Positions 33,951 through 46,578 of a DNA stretch of 64,000 nucleotides are shown here, piece after piece (positions within the stretch are counted from its first letter, which is position 1; every line of letters starts with the position of its first letter). The notes under the pieces were generated by a model. That model made no database searches, was not told where the DNA came from, and was given only the letters and a program-made list of their open reading frames with translations. The DNA comes from Hemerocallis citrina. Its lineage: Eukaryota; Streptophyta; Magnoliopsida; Asparagales; Asphodelaceae. The stretch is taken from contig CM030363.1 in assembly GCA_017893485.1 (NCBI GenBank), positions 83,691,230 through 83,755,229 on the forward strand, read 5' to 3'. Position numbers and translations under genes: made by a program.

Positions 33951-34990
33951 GATATATTTGGAGATATGGTCATGGAGCTATCTCGTATTTGTTGATTAAG
34001 TCCGGTAGGGGGTAAAACTAACTCTAGGTATAGAAATTGCTTCATGTCTTGAATTTAAGAACTAGACACATAAGTGAAGATGTGGTAAAACTTAGGCAAA
34101 CGTAAGTGGGACTCTCTATATGGTCGGGCGGTGGTCTTGCTGCGGCAGTTCACCGGGACTATACACTCAGTCGGGCGGTGTACTTCGGGACTGTGGTTGT
34201 CTCGTGGGAGACGAGCTTTTATTTTAAATCCGGGACTATGCGTAGTCAGGCGGATAGTTTTCTGTACTCCAAAGTATATACGTATACCGGGGCTAGAGGG
34301 ACACTTGCGAGAAGTTCGCACGACGAGAAGTCTGTATAACAGTCGGGCGGGGGTCTTGCTGCGGCGGTTCTCCAGGACTGGGATCCATACTCGTGGAACG
34401 TCTCAATTTTTTTTATAACTGGGTAGTTTTTCATGACGAAGGATCAAACCCTTTATTGTGCAGTACGTAGGTGCTTGCCCTCGGACCTATATAGTATGGG
34501 ATGCATAGAATTCGAACAAGTATGCATTAGTGTCATCTTAGTATAAAATGTGTGCATTAGGCATTAAGGCATCGCATACACTTACATATTTAGAGTAATC
34601 ACTTTTGACACTTTATTGTTGATTCAAATTTGTGGTTTGTTAAAGTATTGAGATCGTTATATGTACGACATAGAGAGGATGGCCGAGTATAACATTTTTG
34701 TCAGTTGTAAGTAACTGACGTGCCCACAGCTTATTATGTAGGTAATGGACAATTTTATGAAGAAGTAAAGATGTAATGATGCTGTTGATTAATTATATTG
34801 ATAAAGTTGTACAAGTTGTATATTATTTTCATTGTTGTATTTCTTTTTATTCTTCCGCTGTGTAAACAAATTGTAAAGAACTGTGATATATGATGAAAAG
34901 TTTAAATTTCCTTGTAAAATTGTACGAAGTGAAGTGTAAAGATCCTGTGGAATCTCGAATTTGGTCTTATTTGGAATTCGGGGCGTTACA
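33951..34990 (+). mobile_element. 3' end of a long gypsy LTR, second copy
   Basis: Ends TTGGAATTCGGGGCGTTACA at 34990, about 1,040 bp after the first copy and in the same orientation. Bases 34104-34420 hold loose repeats of GTCGGGCGGTGGTCTTGCTG / GGGACT type. ORFs at 34055-34434 lie on these repeats. No LTR start (TGTAATAY) is present at 33951, so this too is truncated. Confidence 0.75.
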
Positions 34991-36556
34991 ACAGGTTCTA
35001 AATTCTGATACAAAAAGAAGTAAACAGCAGGCCAGAAAATAACTTAATAAGAACAGGCAATAATTTCATCATACAAGCATATAATTCATGATAATTAATA
35101 AACAAAGAGCTATTTGATGATTAACATGCAATTTTCTAGATTATGATGCAATTTACAGTCATGGCAATTAGTTCATTAAATCAAATTCAATCGGAAAGAT
35201 TCAATACATCAAACAACTCTATAACATAGATGAAGTTATGTTTCTATGTAATTCGTGCATATGCAACGTGCAATAGGGACTAGGTTCGAATCAAAGACAG
35301 GCACGAAGTGAAGGATATTTCGGGTTAGCTCGTGTAAACCCTCAGTATCCTCAACGGAAGATGAACAGTATAACCATACGATAAAAAGGATCTACTTGAG
35401 GGGATCAAAGAGTTCTTGAACAAGAAAAATAAACTAGTTCAAGAGAGACTTGCCTTTTAGACGGTAAATTCGAAGATAAGAAATAATGGGATGAAAATCC
35501 CGGACGACGACACACGAACAACGCATGCACGAAAGCATGTGCAAACTCGAGCAAACACACACAGCCAAAGAAATCCCCCAAAAACACAAACACAGCAATA
35601 GCGGATCGTTCTCCCTCCCAAACACCAAATAGCAAGGAGAGAGAGAGGGAGAAAGAGAAAGAGAAAGAGAGAGAGACAGCGACGAGAATAGCGGCGACTA
35701 GGCAAGGGTGGCACTGGCAGAGGAAGACGGTGGCACAGCTGACGGCGACCGGAGACAGCAGCGACTAGAGCAAAAGGTCGCGAGGGTAGCTCGACGGGAG
35801 GACGGTCGACGGAAACAGGGGAATTCGGAGCGAAACAAGGGAGCTCGGAGGGAACATGGCACTGTGGATGATCAGGGTGGTAGAGGACGGTGGCTGACGA
35901 CGAGGGTGATGGTGGGTGTTTGGTGCTCAGAAGGTGGTGGAGCAATGGGTTCTCAGAGGTGGATGAAGAGGACGATCGGGATGGGTTTCGGCTGAGGGGA
36001 AGATGAAGATGACGGGGTGCTTCGGTGGATGGATGAGAGGGTGTCGACGAGGAATAGGGGGGTCGTGATCGGAGGGCAGTCGGAGCGACGGAGGATGAGG
36101 CGGAGCGGGATGGAGCAGGGAGTTGATGGGTTCTGGGTTGAAACAGAAATAGGGGAGAGAGGGTCGGTGGTAGGAGAGAGAGCGGCGAGATTAGGAGAGA
36201 GGATGAGATATTAATTACTTAGGGATTAGGGGTATTTATATAGGAGATTAGATGTTGGGTTTTGGGTTACGGGTTAACGAGTATAGGGTATGGGTTTAGG
36301 ATCCAAAAAGAGGAAAATAAATAGAAATCAATGAGATATGAATATAATGGATCAATATAAACCCAAAACACAAAAGAGTAAAGTTTGTAGTAAGACATGA
36401 ATCATGGTTAAAGCCAAAATAGTCCAAAATGATCAAATGAGAATAGATGAGCCCAAAGGAAAAAAACAAGATTCATTATTTAAAAGGGATTCAAATACAA
36501 TAATCAAAAAGAAGAAAATTACAATAAAATCCAAAAGTATAAAAATAAGGGTTACA
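34991..36556 (-). mobile_element. 3' LTR of a chromovirus, truncated
   Basis: Read on the minus strand it starts TGTAACCCTTATTTTTATAC, directly after a polypurine-like GTAAGGTGGGTAGGAT and the integrase/chromodomain gene. The left edge at 34991 meets the LTR end of another element. The last roughly 1.5 kb of this LTR, as judged from the copy at 1123-3153, is missing. A TATAAATA box lies at 36233-36240. The GC- and purine-rich part at 35640-36210 gives long ORFs on both strands with no domain; these are taken as chance. Confidence 0.75.
36233..36240 (-). promoter_or_regulatory. TATA box of the chromovirus LTR
   Basis: TATAAATA on the minus strand, about 320 bp inside the LTR start. Confidence 0.5.
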
Positions 36557-36573
36557 ATCCTACCCACCTTACA
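36557..36573 (-). promoter_or_regulatory. Polypurine tract of the chromovirus
   Basis: GTAAGGTGGGTAGGATT on the minus strand, ending at the LTR start at 36556. It follows the ATGACGAAATTCTTCC stretch usual in Tekay/Del-type elements. Confidence 0.65.
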
Positions 36574-36644
36574 GGAAGAATTTCGTCATCGAAATTCATA
36601 CAAGTGGTACATAAGGCGACCCCGAAAGCAAAAACAAAATAAAA

Positions 36645-37796
36645 CTACTCAAACAAATGTGGAAACTTCTCCTGGATCTCCTCCTCCAACTCCGAAGTCG
36701 ACTCACCTGGCGAGTGAGGATTCCAAGAAACTCGGACCAGCTTGATGACTTTATTCTTCAACACCTTCTCTCGACAGTCTAAGATAGAGACTGGCTGATC
36801 AATCTCACAGGACATGTACTTCTTGAGCTGAGAAACATGGAATACATCATGGACACTAGACAGTACCGGGGGTAGAGCAAGCCTGTAGGCCACTTTGCCC
36901 ACTCGCTCCACAACATCAAACAGCTCAATAAAATGGGGACTCAGCTTGCCCCCACCACCAAAGCGGATGACGCCTCCCATGGCGATACCTTAAGGAACAC
37001 ATGATCGCCTGCCACAAACTCTAGAGGCCTTCGACGATAGTCAGTCAATTTCCTCTGCCTATCTTGGGCAACCTGCAAATGCTTCTTGATCTGAGCCATG
37101 ACATCAACTGTCTTCGTGATCAACTCAGGTCCCAAAAGTTTCATCTCGCCGATATCATCCCAACAGACTGGAAATCTACACTTGTGTCCATACAAAGCCT
37201 CAAATGGTGCTACCTTGAGACTCGCTTGATAACTGTTGTTGTATGAGAACTCGGCTAAGTGCAGATGATCTTCCCACGAACCTCCAAACTGAAGAACGCA
37301 GGATCTCAGCATGTCTTCTAGGGTCTGAATTGTCCTTTCTGACTGCCCATCTGTGTGTGGATGGAACGCTGTATTGTAGCTCAACTTAGTGCCCAAGCTC
37401 TTCTGTAGACTCTCCTAGAACTGAGACTCGAATCTTGTATCTCTATCTGATACGATGCTGACCGAAACTCCATGCAGTATGACAACCTCCTGAATATACT
37501 TCTCAGCCAAACTCTCAGTGGACTGACCCACACGGAAGGGAATGAAGTGGGCACACTTCGTCAACTGATCCACTATCACCAGATAGCATTATGACTCTTG
37601 GGACTCCTCGGTAAAGCTATTACAAAATCCATAATGATGTTCTCCCATTTCCACTCTGGGATTGGAAGAGGTTGCAACAGTCCCGCGATCCTCTAATACT
37701 CTGCGTTCACTTGCTGATAGATCAGACACTGAGAAACATACCTTGCCAAAGCTCTCTTCATACCATGCCACCAGAAATGTTGCTTCAAATCCTTGT
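36645..37796 (-). pseudogene. Chromovirus integrase and chromodomain, 5'-truncated
   Basis: Minus-strand gypsy integrase; the chromodomain steers insertion to heterochromatin. The zinc-binding start reads FWWHGMKRALARYVSQCLIY, with Tyr for the second Cys. Core motifs follow in shifted frames: [21 protein letters not shown] and HTDGQSERTIQTLEDMLR. The C-terminal part has LSPHFIELFDVVERVGKVAY and HDVFHVSQLKKY. The chromodomain (VSILDCREKVLKNKVIKLVR ... EKFPHLFE, stop at 36645) has Ser where the usual Trp of ATWE stands. Frameshifts at about 36960 and 37580 and stops break it. The gene is cut at 37796 by the TAT element's LTR, and its upstream part is not found in the window. Confidence 0.85.
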
Positions 37797-38379
37797 TGAT
37801 ATGGCTAAAAATTGGGTTAAATCGGAACCGTTCAAAGTGGGCACGAATCTTAAAGTCCCAGGGGCAAGATGGTAGTTTCACCTACAGACGGGTCCGAACT
37901 GGGAACTGGGAACTGGGTCTCTCCTTTTAGGCCTGCTAACCCATGAACAGATCTGTTTAGTTGAGAATGGGTCTCAGCCCGTTAGTGGCCAGCTCAACAG
38001 GATTGGAGGAAATCTTGGCTCATCCTCATCTTGAGGAAGTGGTTATAACCACCCCTATCTAGCCTCACCGAGAAGTAGGGATTCAGTCTTATCCTGAAAA
38101 AGATCTCCATGGGGACTATAAATACCCCCTACCTCCTACTGTCACAGGTGACCACTCTTTGTGCACTTGAGCTCTTTCCTATTACTTTTTCTGGTATTGA
38201 CAAGAGCGTCGGAGGGTTCATCGCTGGGATCCATCCCGGTGTTTCGAACATTTGTGCAGGTCCGCGGGCGCACCAAGGAGTCAACTTGTCAACAAGGAAG
38301 AAGTAGGATTCTGCCCGTTCGAGTTCCTACGAACCTACAAATTCTATCTATTGCCCCCACACCAGATCCAGCGGCAACA
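37797..38379 (+). mobile_element. 5' LTR of the TAT element
   Basis: 583 bp, TGATATGGCTAAAAATTGGG to GCGGCAACA. Contains TATAAATA at 38117-38124 and GGATCCATCCCGGTGTTTCG near the end. Same family as 100-672, 3261-3948 and 54972-55440. Confidence 0.88.
38117..38124 (+). promoter_or_regulatory. TATA box of the TAT 5' LTR
   Basis: TATAAATA in GACTATAAATACC, identical to 55281-55288. Confidence 0.65.
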
Positions 38380-38382
38380 GAT

Positions 38383-38400
38383 TGGCACCATATGTGGGAA
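38383..38400 (+). promoter_or_regulatory. Primer-binding site of the TAT element
   Basis: TGGCACCATATGTGGGAA, three bases (GAT) after the LTR end. Two changes from the site at 79-96 (CCGTC there, CCATA here). Confidence 0.8.
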
Positions 38401-38452
38401 AAACTCGACAAGCAACCCCATCTTCCTCCTTCAGCCAAAGCTACTCCTAGCC

Positions 38453-40275
38453 ATGCCTGCTAAGAGGAAGCCCGCAAACTTCAACCGAAGAACAACCTCT
38501 TCTCATCCTCCTCCTCCTCTTCCTCCAGAGGATCTCTCTCCACCTGGCCAGTAGACCTTGCAACCCGAGCAGTAGGCTCCCCAGTCTGTTCTGCAGCCTA
38601 TAAGGCCCTAGGCATACGTGGGGGAGCCCTCTAGACGAAGCCGCCACAAGCAACCCGTACATCAGGTTCGGGTGTCCATCCACAATGCCCCCACGGTTTC
38701 TATGGCCTCCCATAGTCCTCCTACCCCAAAGGATCTGCGGGACGTGCTCAACAATCGGCAGACCGAGCCAAGGCCCGATATTCGGACTCATCTAAAGGAG
38801 AGGCGGACCCGCGAGGCGAACCCTTGTCGGGAGCACCCGAGGGATCGGTCACTGTGCCGATCAAATCGCAGGGGGTCCAACCCCCCCGGAGGCAGAGGGA
38901 TTCACCCCCGCATTGCCCAAGGCGAAGCCGCTCCCCGGCTGGTCATCCAGTAGCTCGAGCCGACCAGCGAGCAGGAGGCCCCCGTCACAAGGGCGGAATT
39001 TTAGCAATTCCAGGAGGCGGTCCTTCCAGCACTCAATGCTACCCCCAACAATGGCCCTTGGGCCCCCAGCCCTTAGCCAGCTCCTTGCCATCCTCGCCAC
39101 TCCCGAAGTCCCCGGCCGGCTCCGAGCCATCACCGCCGCTTCCGAAGTCCCAGGCCAGCTCCGAGCCATCGCTGCCCTTCTCCCGATCATCGCCGCCGCT
39201 CCCGAAGTTTGCGTCCTATTCCGAGTCACCCCTGTCGTTCGGTCAGTCCACCACCTACTTAGAGCCATTGCCATCGCAGTCCCAGCCCTCCTCGACATGA
39301 GGACGAGTCTCGGGGCTCAGCCGGGTAAGACCGAAGGGAGGATTCAGTCTACCGCCGTCTCCACGAGATGGAGAGGTGCCTCGGCCAGCTCGACTGAGAC
39401 GAAGAACGACGGGCGAGGGACCTCCGTCTAAGAAGGCCCCCATTCTCTCCGCTCCATCATGGAGGCCCCAGTCCCCGACAACTTCAAGCCTCCACACTTC
39501 GAGACCTACACCGGGGAGACAGACCCTGTGGATCACGTTGAGGGTTTCAAAACTCTAATGATGATCCATCATGCATCCGATACCCTCCTCTGCAACACGT
39601 TCCCGGCCACACTCAAAGGGCCGACTCCGGAGTGGTATTCCCGACTTGCACCGGCATCTATATTGTCCTTCGACCAGTTCGAGGGTCTCTTTCTCATGCA
39701 CTTCGTGAGCAGTCGCCGCACAGAGAAGACGAGAGCCTTCTTACTATTCGTCAGCCAAAAGAAGGGCGAACGATTGAGGGACTATGTTAAGCGTTTCACT
39801 GCTGAGGCTAGATCCATCGCCTCCTTCGAACCCTCAGTGGCCACGGTCGTCTTCCAGTCCAATGTCCTCAATGCCGATCTCAGGGCGTCCCTTTCCAAGA
39901 AGCCCCCTTGGGACTTCTCAGAGCTCCTACTCCGGAGTGAGAATTACATCCGAGCGAAAGAAGCTCTCCACCGCCCCACTTTTGAGGCGTCGACTTCCGA
40001 GAATAAGCAGAAGGGCGCAGAAGAAGAAAGAGATAAGAAGCTCCAGAAGGATAATCGGGGTCAGCTGCGTCCTTTTCCTCTCTTCGAGAAATTCACTTCG
40101 CTTAACGCGAGTGTATCTGCCATCCTGATGGAGATCGGGAACGAAGGTCTTCTACTGCCACCTCCATAGATGAACACCTCCGGAAAGAAGAGAAACCGGG
40201 ACAAGTGGTGTCGTTTCCACCGGGACCACAGGCACGATACTAATGATTGTCGAGCCGTGAAGGATGAGATCGAGG
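38453..40275 (+). pseudogene. TAT gag polyprotein, N-terminal part broken
   Basis: Starts MPAKRKPANFNRRTT at 38453. A long Pro/Ser/Arg-rich stretch follows with stops (TAG after GQ at 38552, another near 38573) and frameshifts. The retrotransposon gag domain is open from 39459 to 40169 (236 codons): APVPDNFKPPHFETYTGETD, CNTFPATLKGPTPEWYSRL, SFDQFEGLFLMHFVSSRR and LRDYVKRFTAEARSI. After the stop at 40167 comes a zinc-finger-like CRFHRDHRHDTNDCRAVKDE (40195-40260). Gag would form the particle. The core is the best-preserved coding segment of this element. Confidence 0.82.
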
Positions 40276-41143
40276 CCCCAGAGAGGGCAGCTCACTCGGT
40301 TTGTGAGAAGGGACCAAGTCGATCTGCATCTGCCGCCTAGGGGCGCTAACAGGCAAATTGAGCAGCGCACGGAGACTCTGGAGGTCGAAGTAGAGGGCAT
40401 CTTGCACCTGATACACGGAGGTTCAATGGGGGGAGATTCCCACTCCTCCCGAAAAGCCTTCGTTATGGAGGTCAACTCCATGCAGAGTCATCCTCCCCCA
40501 AAAGGCCCGGGAGTCCCTGTGACGTTCTCCGATAGGGACTTAGAAGGCGTCTGCACGCCCAATTGCGATGCCCTCGTCATCAATCTCCGAATGGCGAACT
40601 TCGACGTTCATCGAGTCTTGGTGGACAATGGCAGCGCCGTCAACATCCTTTTCTTGGAGGTCTTCAAGGGCCTCCAGCTGTCAACGGGACCGGCTCATGC
40701 CCACAGGCTACACTCTTCACAGGTTCAGTGGGGTCCCGGTTACGATTGAGGGAGTTATAACCCTTGACGCAATGGCCGGAAAGGCCCCAGTAACTCACAC
40801 GGAGCCGATGGACTTCATGGTGGTGGACGTCACGGCCACCTATAATGTTATCCTGGGTTGACCAAGTTTGGCCGCGCTCCAAGCTATTCCGTCAGCCTAC
40901 CACATGAAGATGAAGTTTCCCACACCCTCAGGCATGGGAGAAGTGAGGGAGAGCCAGGAAGCGGCTCAGAAGTGCTATATGGCCTCAATGGGGGGTTCAG
41001 TCCTCTTCCTGGAGGCCCTCGAACTTCCCCAGGAGGGTGGTCAGACTATCTCCGAGCCAGTGGATGAATTGGAGGAAGTGGCCTTCTCCGAAGAAGACGC
41101 CGCTAAGACGTTCCGCATCAGCAAGGCTCTCCCCCTCCATTAA
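40264..41143 (+). pseudogene. TAT protease region
   Basis: ORF 40264-40749 contains VTFSDRDLEGVCTPNCDALV and the active-site stretch RVLVDNGSAVNILFLEVFKG (VDNGSA at 40621-40638). The family has VD(S/T)GSS here, so the residue after the catalytic Asp is altered (N for S/T). After a frameshift near 40690 the reading goes on in other frames: AHTEPMDFMVVDVTATYNVI, SAYHMKMKFPT and VRESQEAAQKCYMASM. No intact protease can be made. Confidence 0.78.
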
Positions 41144-41574
41144 GCAAGAAATCTCCCGATGTATACGGGAGAACAACAACCTCTTCGTTTGGACCGCGGC
41201 AGACATGCTAGAGATCTCGGAGGAGCTCTTAATGCACCACCTGAGCATCACCCCGGGAATTAAGCCCGTCCAACAGAAGAGGCAGAAGTTCACTCCGGAG
41301 CGACAGCAGGCGATCAAAGAGGAGGTCGAGAAGCTCCTCAACACCTGATTCATCTAGGAGGTGAATTATCCCGAATGGCTATCCAATGTGGTGATGGTCA
41401 AGAAAGCCAACGGGAGCTGGAGGATATGCATCGATTTCACTAATCTCAATAAGGCATGCCCAAAAGACTCCTTCCTCCTTCTAAGCATCGACGCCCTGAT
41501 CGATGCAACCTCTAGGCACGAGCTCCTCAGCTTCATGGATGCTTTTTCGGGGTACAATCAGATTTGGATGTTCC
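41144..41574 (+). pseudogene. TAT reverse transcriptase, N-terminal part
   Basis: Shows DMLEISEELLMHHLSITPGI, NYPEWLSNVVMVKKANGSWR, CIDFTNLNKACPKDSFLL and LLSFMDAFSGYNQIWM, the fingers and palm of gypsy RT. One stop precedes 41350 (TGA). The reading is cut by solo LTR 3 after FSGYNQI and resumes at 47171. Confidence 0.88.
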
Positions 41575-43029
41575 TGTAGCACCCCGATTTCCAACACTGG
41601 GAAACCGTGACACGAGCCAAGACCTTTTCTTCAATTAGTCACAATACACGGAAAAATAGGAGAATTTAAAACTTTTTATTCAATACACAATGTGTTACAA
41701 GTCTGAATATTATACAACTGTAATACCTTACAATAGAGTTTCAATATTACCTTTACATTTCTAAGTATTACAACCTTCAACATCTTACATCAGAGTACTT
41801 CTCAACTAATGCATAATCAATACATATACTGCAGCGGAACTAAACATAACACTGACTCCTTGCTTTCCTTGCCTTGAGTCCTCCTGAATCTCGCCTTTGT
41901 ACTTCGGCGATCCAGTACCTATGGAAGTGGGGACGTCAGTATTCACTAACGCTTAAAGGCTGATCATATAGCAGCGAATCTCCCAAACAATATACAAAAT
42001 ATAGCAATGGTGTTGGTGTAGTTTAAGTGTTCGTGAGTACTAAGACTAGACTCTAATGCGATATTTAAATAGAACTAGGACGCTTCCTATTCTAATGTCA
42101 GCAAGTCTCCGAAAGCAACATGCAGGCCATACTACATGCGACTCTATCTCAAGCCTGTTTCTCCATATATAGGGATTGAACCCGCGTTATTATGAACTTC
42201 TAATTGTACACAACCTGTTCCTGACACCTACACATGACTCGTGAGGTTGCAGATGTGGTCATGTGCCACTGTTGCATTTCGCCAGTGGTGTCTATGTTCG
42301 CCACTGCGACCCGGCTAACCGGACCTCACTCGATCCCAGTATATCGGGCATCGTTCCAAAATCAAACCATAGGGTTTCGCAAGCGCAGGGTAGCGCGAAG
42401 CCTACCCTGTGGCACCCTCTGGGGTCTCACAAGCACAGGACTGCACAATGCATCCTGTGGCACCCCTAGCCACGGCACCTCAGGAATTAACAGCGCGAGA
42501 TACGCAACCCGTGTCCTCAACTTGTGAGACGGCACCGTACACATCCCTTTGACGGGAAGGTACAACCCAATACACCACCTATGATCTGCCTCAAGGGACG
42601 AGTTAGTGTAAGGGGCCCCCTACAACTGACTCCTCTCTCCCGGCAAAAGGGTTTAAGTAAAAATGATCCTTGTAAGTCACTATCCTAATGATGTCCCTGA
42701 CTCGAACAATCCTAGGGATGACAATATTATAAACTCAACATGCTAGGCCTTTAAAGTAGACTTCGCAAGACAACTCTACTAGGCTGCTCAACCTAGACTT
42801 ACCAGAATCCCTCAGGATCCGGTTCGTGGCTCATCGATCCAAGACTTTGGCCGTGCGAATATACATGCATGCCGCTACCTTAGACTTGGATTTCGTCTAT
42901 ACTCCGGTCCTCGATCAACCTACCCTGGTTAAGGTTTGACGGTACACAAGGAGTGACTCTGCCACAGTTCCTTAGGGTGAGAAAACATATGTCTTGATGG
43001 TCGATAGCCCTTAGGGTGGCAATATCACC

Positions 43030-43310
43030 CTAGACGAGCACAACGAACTGTGTACTAGCTAACAAGCTATACATGAGTAACACCCACATACGAGCTAATA
43101 AGCTACGTATGAAACAATGACTACCTACGAGCCAGGCGGGCCTCGTAGGAGATAACCACGTACATACCAGCCGAATAAGCCGCGTATGAGACCGACAGCT
43201 ACGCACGGGCCGGTCGAGCCGCGTACGAGACAACAACCTACATACGAGCCAAGTAAGCTACGTATGAGACCCACAGCTACGTACGGGCCAGTCGAGCCAC
43301 GTACGAGCAC
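43030..43310. repeat. Degenerate ~30-bp repeats in solo LTR 3
   Basis: Alternating TACGAGCCAAGTAAGCTACG and CGTACGGGCCAGTCGAGCC-like units, five or more. The corresponding place in solo LTR 2 (22340-22450) has only a short version. ORFs on the minus strand here (43030-43373) are repeat translation. Confidence 0.7.
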
Positions 43311-44499
43311 AACCATATGCAACCAACCATACAGGTAATCAGTCTTAAAAGCAATTAAACGTGCTACTAGCAAACTTGATCTCCTATTATTAGAAGCAAC
43401 AGAAGAGTCTACTAATATTCTATGGTCGGTATTCCACTAAGGAATAATCCGAAGGCGACATAACGGCCTTTATCGGACTAACTATCACTAGTGGTCTTCC
43501 CAATCCTTATTACTTCAACCTATAGCGCCTTAAGTATGGCATACAATTACAAGCATCTTTCTATGACAATCTAATCATATAACACAACTACTCATCATGA
43601 TACTCCTAAGTATGAATATGATTAAGCTTGTGCTTACATCGAGCTTAAGCATGAAAATCACTACGACCTAGACATGAAGTCCACTATAGTCAAGCATAAG
43701 TTACAAATTGAGCATGAAAGCTTACTACTTATCATGACTAATCACCACAACCCAAGCATGGATATATAACTAGTATGAACATTCAACATTCCAAGCATAG
43801 TAGGTATTCTAACACTAACCCTACAACATTCTAAGCATGTATTTGGACTTTAGCATGGTATAGAACACAACATAAAATCACTACAACTAACCATCGGTAG
43901 TTTCTTTAATCTAAGCATGAATATCATAGTATGGATATCATTAACTTAACATGATCAATAATTAGCATGACACCTACTTACTTAGCATGGATAATGGTTA
44001 AGCATGATCATCTACTAACATGGCATGAACAAATACTTATCTAAGCATGGGTATCATGTAAACATGAGTATTCATTTAATCTAGCATAGTATACAACTTA
44101 CTTACAATTTAAACTAGCATAGCATACAACTTACTTGCAATTAAAATTAGCATGGCATACAACTTACTTGCAATTAGCTAGCATGGCATAGATCTTACTT
44201 ATAATTAAAACTAGCATGGTATATCACTTACCTACAATTAAACTAGCATGGTATATCACTTACCTACAATTAAACTAGCATGGTATGCAACTTTTCTACC
44301 ACTTATCTAGCATGGCATATGACTTCCTTGCAATTAAACTAACATGACATACAACTTTTCTACTATCATCCAAGCATGAATCTTTATTAAGCAAGAATAA
44401 CTACTAAACATGAATGTCTTACTAAGCATGGGTAACTACTAGTATGAACATTCAACATTCCTAAATATATATGTATATATACTTCTAACATGGTAAGTA

Positions 44500-45370
44500 A
44501 TTTTATCATGGATCCTACAACATTCTAAGCATAATTAATTTAATCTAAACATGGTAGGAAACTCTTAGAGTGAATCCTACAACATTCTAAGCATAAATAG
44601 ACTAATCTAAACATGGTAGGAAACTCTTAGAGTGAATCCTACAACATTCTAAGCACAATTAAATTAATCTAAACATGGTAGGAATTTTAGAATTAATCCT
44701 ACAACATTCTAAGCATAAAATAGCATTCCTAAAACATGATAGGTAATTTTAGAAAGCATCCTACAACACTCTAAGCATAAAAACATGATAGGTAATCTTA
44801 GAAAGAAACCTACAACATTCTAAGCATGAAATAGCATCCCTAACACATGATGGGTAATTTTAGAAAGCATCCTACAACACTCTAAGCATATTCACACACC
44901 TAGCATGGCTTACATCATTCTTAACATGGTAGGTATTTTTATACAAATCCTACAATATTCTAACATGAAAGCATGATAGAAAATTTTTTAGAAAGAATCC
45001 TACAACATTCTAAGCATAAAAGCATGATAGGATATTTTTTAGAAAGAATCCTACAACATTCTAAGCATAAAGCATGATAGAAAATTTTTAGAAAGAATCC
45101 TACAATATTCTAAGCATAAAACCATGATAGGAAATTTTTAGAAAGAATCCTACAACATTCTAAGTATAAAACATGATAGGAAATTTTTAGAAAGAATCCT
45201 ACAACATTCTAAGCATAAAGCATGATAGGAAAATTTAGAATGAATCCTATAACATGTATGTCATTCCTATATATGATAGGTAATTTTAGCATTAATCCTA
45301 CAACATTCTAAACATCATTAAGCATGCTAGATATTTTTAGAGTAAATCCTACAACATTCTAAGCATATCT
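44500..45370. repeat. Irregular 50-60-bp array in solo LTR 3
   Basis: More than a dozen units of ATCCTACAACATTCTAAGCA plus AAAGCATGATAGGAAATTTT. This is the inverted counterpart of the CATGCTTAG / TTGTAGG motif in the 81-bp array of solo LTR 2. Confidence 0.85.
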
Positions 45371-46570
45371 AAATTGATCTAATGTAATCTTAGCATAGTA
45401 TTTACTTTATGAACACAAAATAAACATCTACAACCATCTACTACTACTACTACTCCATCAAAACACAACATACAACTATCTACCACTACTACTACTTTAT
45501 TTTAGTCAAGAACATAATACCCAACTATCTACTACTACTACTACTTCATTTTAATCAAGAACACAACATACAACTATCTACTACTACTACTACTACTTTA
45601 TTTTAATCAAGAACACAACATACAACTATCTACTACTACTACTACCTTATGGACATAAAACATCTACCACTACTTACTATTACTTCTTTATTTTAACAAC
45701 ATACCACTACTACTTTATTTAATCAACATACTACTACTACCTTATTTAATCAACATACTATTACTACTTTATTTTAACATGCTACTACTTAGTTGCCTAC
45801 TAGTCTTTATTATCACTAGTGATAAAAGAAAAGATCATTTTTATTTATTCTACAACTAGTGATTAATAAAGAAAAGAACTTTTTATTCTACAACTAGTAA
45901 TTAATAAAGAAAAGATCTTTTTATTCTACAACTAGTGATTAATAATGAAAAGATCTTTTTATTTAAGAAAGAAAACTACAATAAAACATATGCTCATTAT
46001 TATTTAGTCCAAGTTCAATAAAGGTCCTACAACCAAAATGGTTGTATAAGAGTATTCATATGCTTATGTATACCAAGTCCTACAAGTCCTACAACCCCCA
46101 ATCGGTTGTATGTCCAAGTTCATATGCATTATGCCTTTTTAGTCCAACAACATACATAAACATCAACTACAATTTTAAAGATGTGATCTTTATATGTTTA
46201 GTAGTTACTACTACTACTTTCTTTCTTTTATTCATTACCACATTCACAACAACAACAACACACCATCACAAGAACACCCCAAAAACAAAACAAAACAAAA
46301 CAAGAAGATAAGAAGAAGAAGTCAAATAACAAAACAAACAAACAAACAACAAACAAACAACTAAACAAAAATGTGGAGAACCCCCACCTTAGCCTCTTTT
46401 TTGGAAGGACTTGCTTGCTAACCTTCTCCTTCCCCCTAGCTCTTAGAATCTCCTAGGAAAACCCTACAATAAAACTCTCTTATTAGTATGAGACTATCTC
46501 TCTTTCTTTTCCTTTCCTTTCTTTCTTTCTTTTTGTTTTCTAAAATGAGAGAAGAAGGAGAAGGAGGGGG

Positions 46571-46578
46571 TATTTATA
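46571..46578 (-). promoter_or_regulatory. TATA box of solo LTR 3
   Basis: TATAAATA on the minus strand, about 600 bp inside the LTR start. Confidence 0.4.

Noticed and set aside
35405..36214. Several ORFs up to 162 residues on both strands
   Set aside because: GC/purine-rich part of the chromovirus LTR; overlapping frames on both strands and no domain.
38447..39536. Minus-strand ORFs of 93-145 residues opposite the TAT gag start
   Set aside because: Shadows of the gag N-terminal low-complexity coding region.
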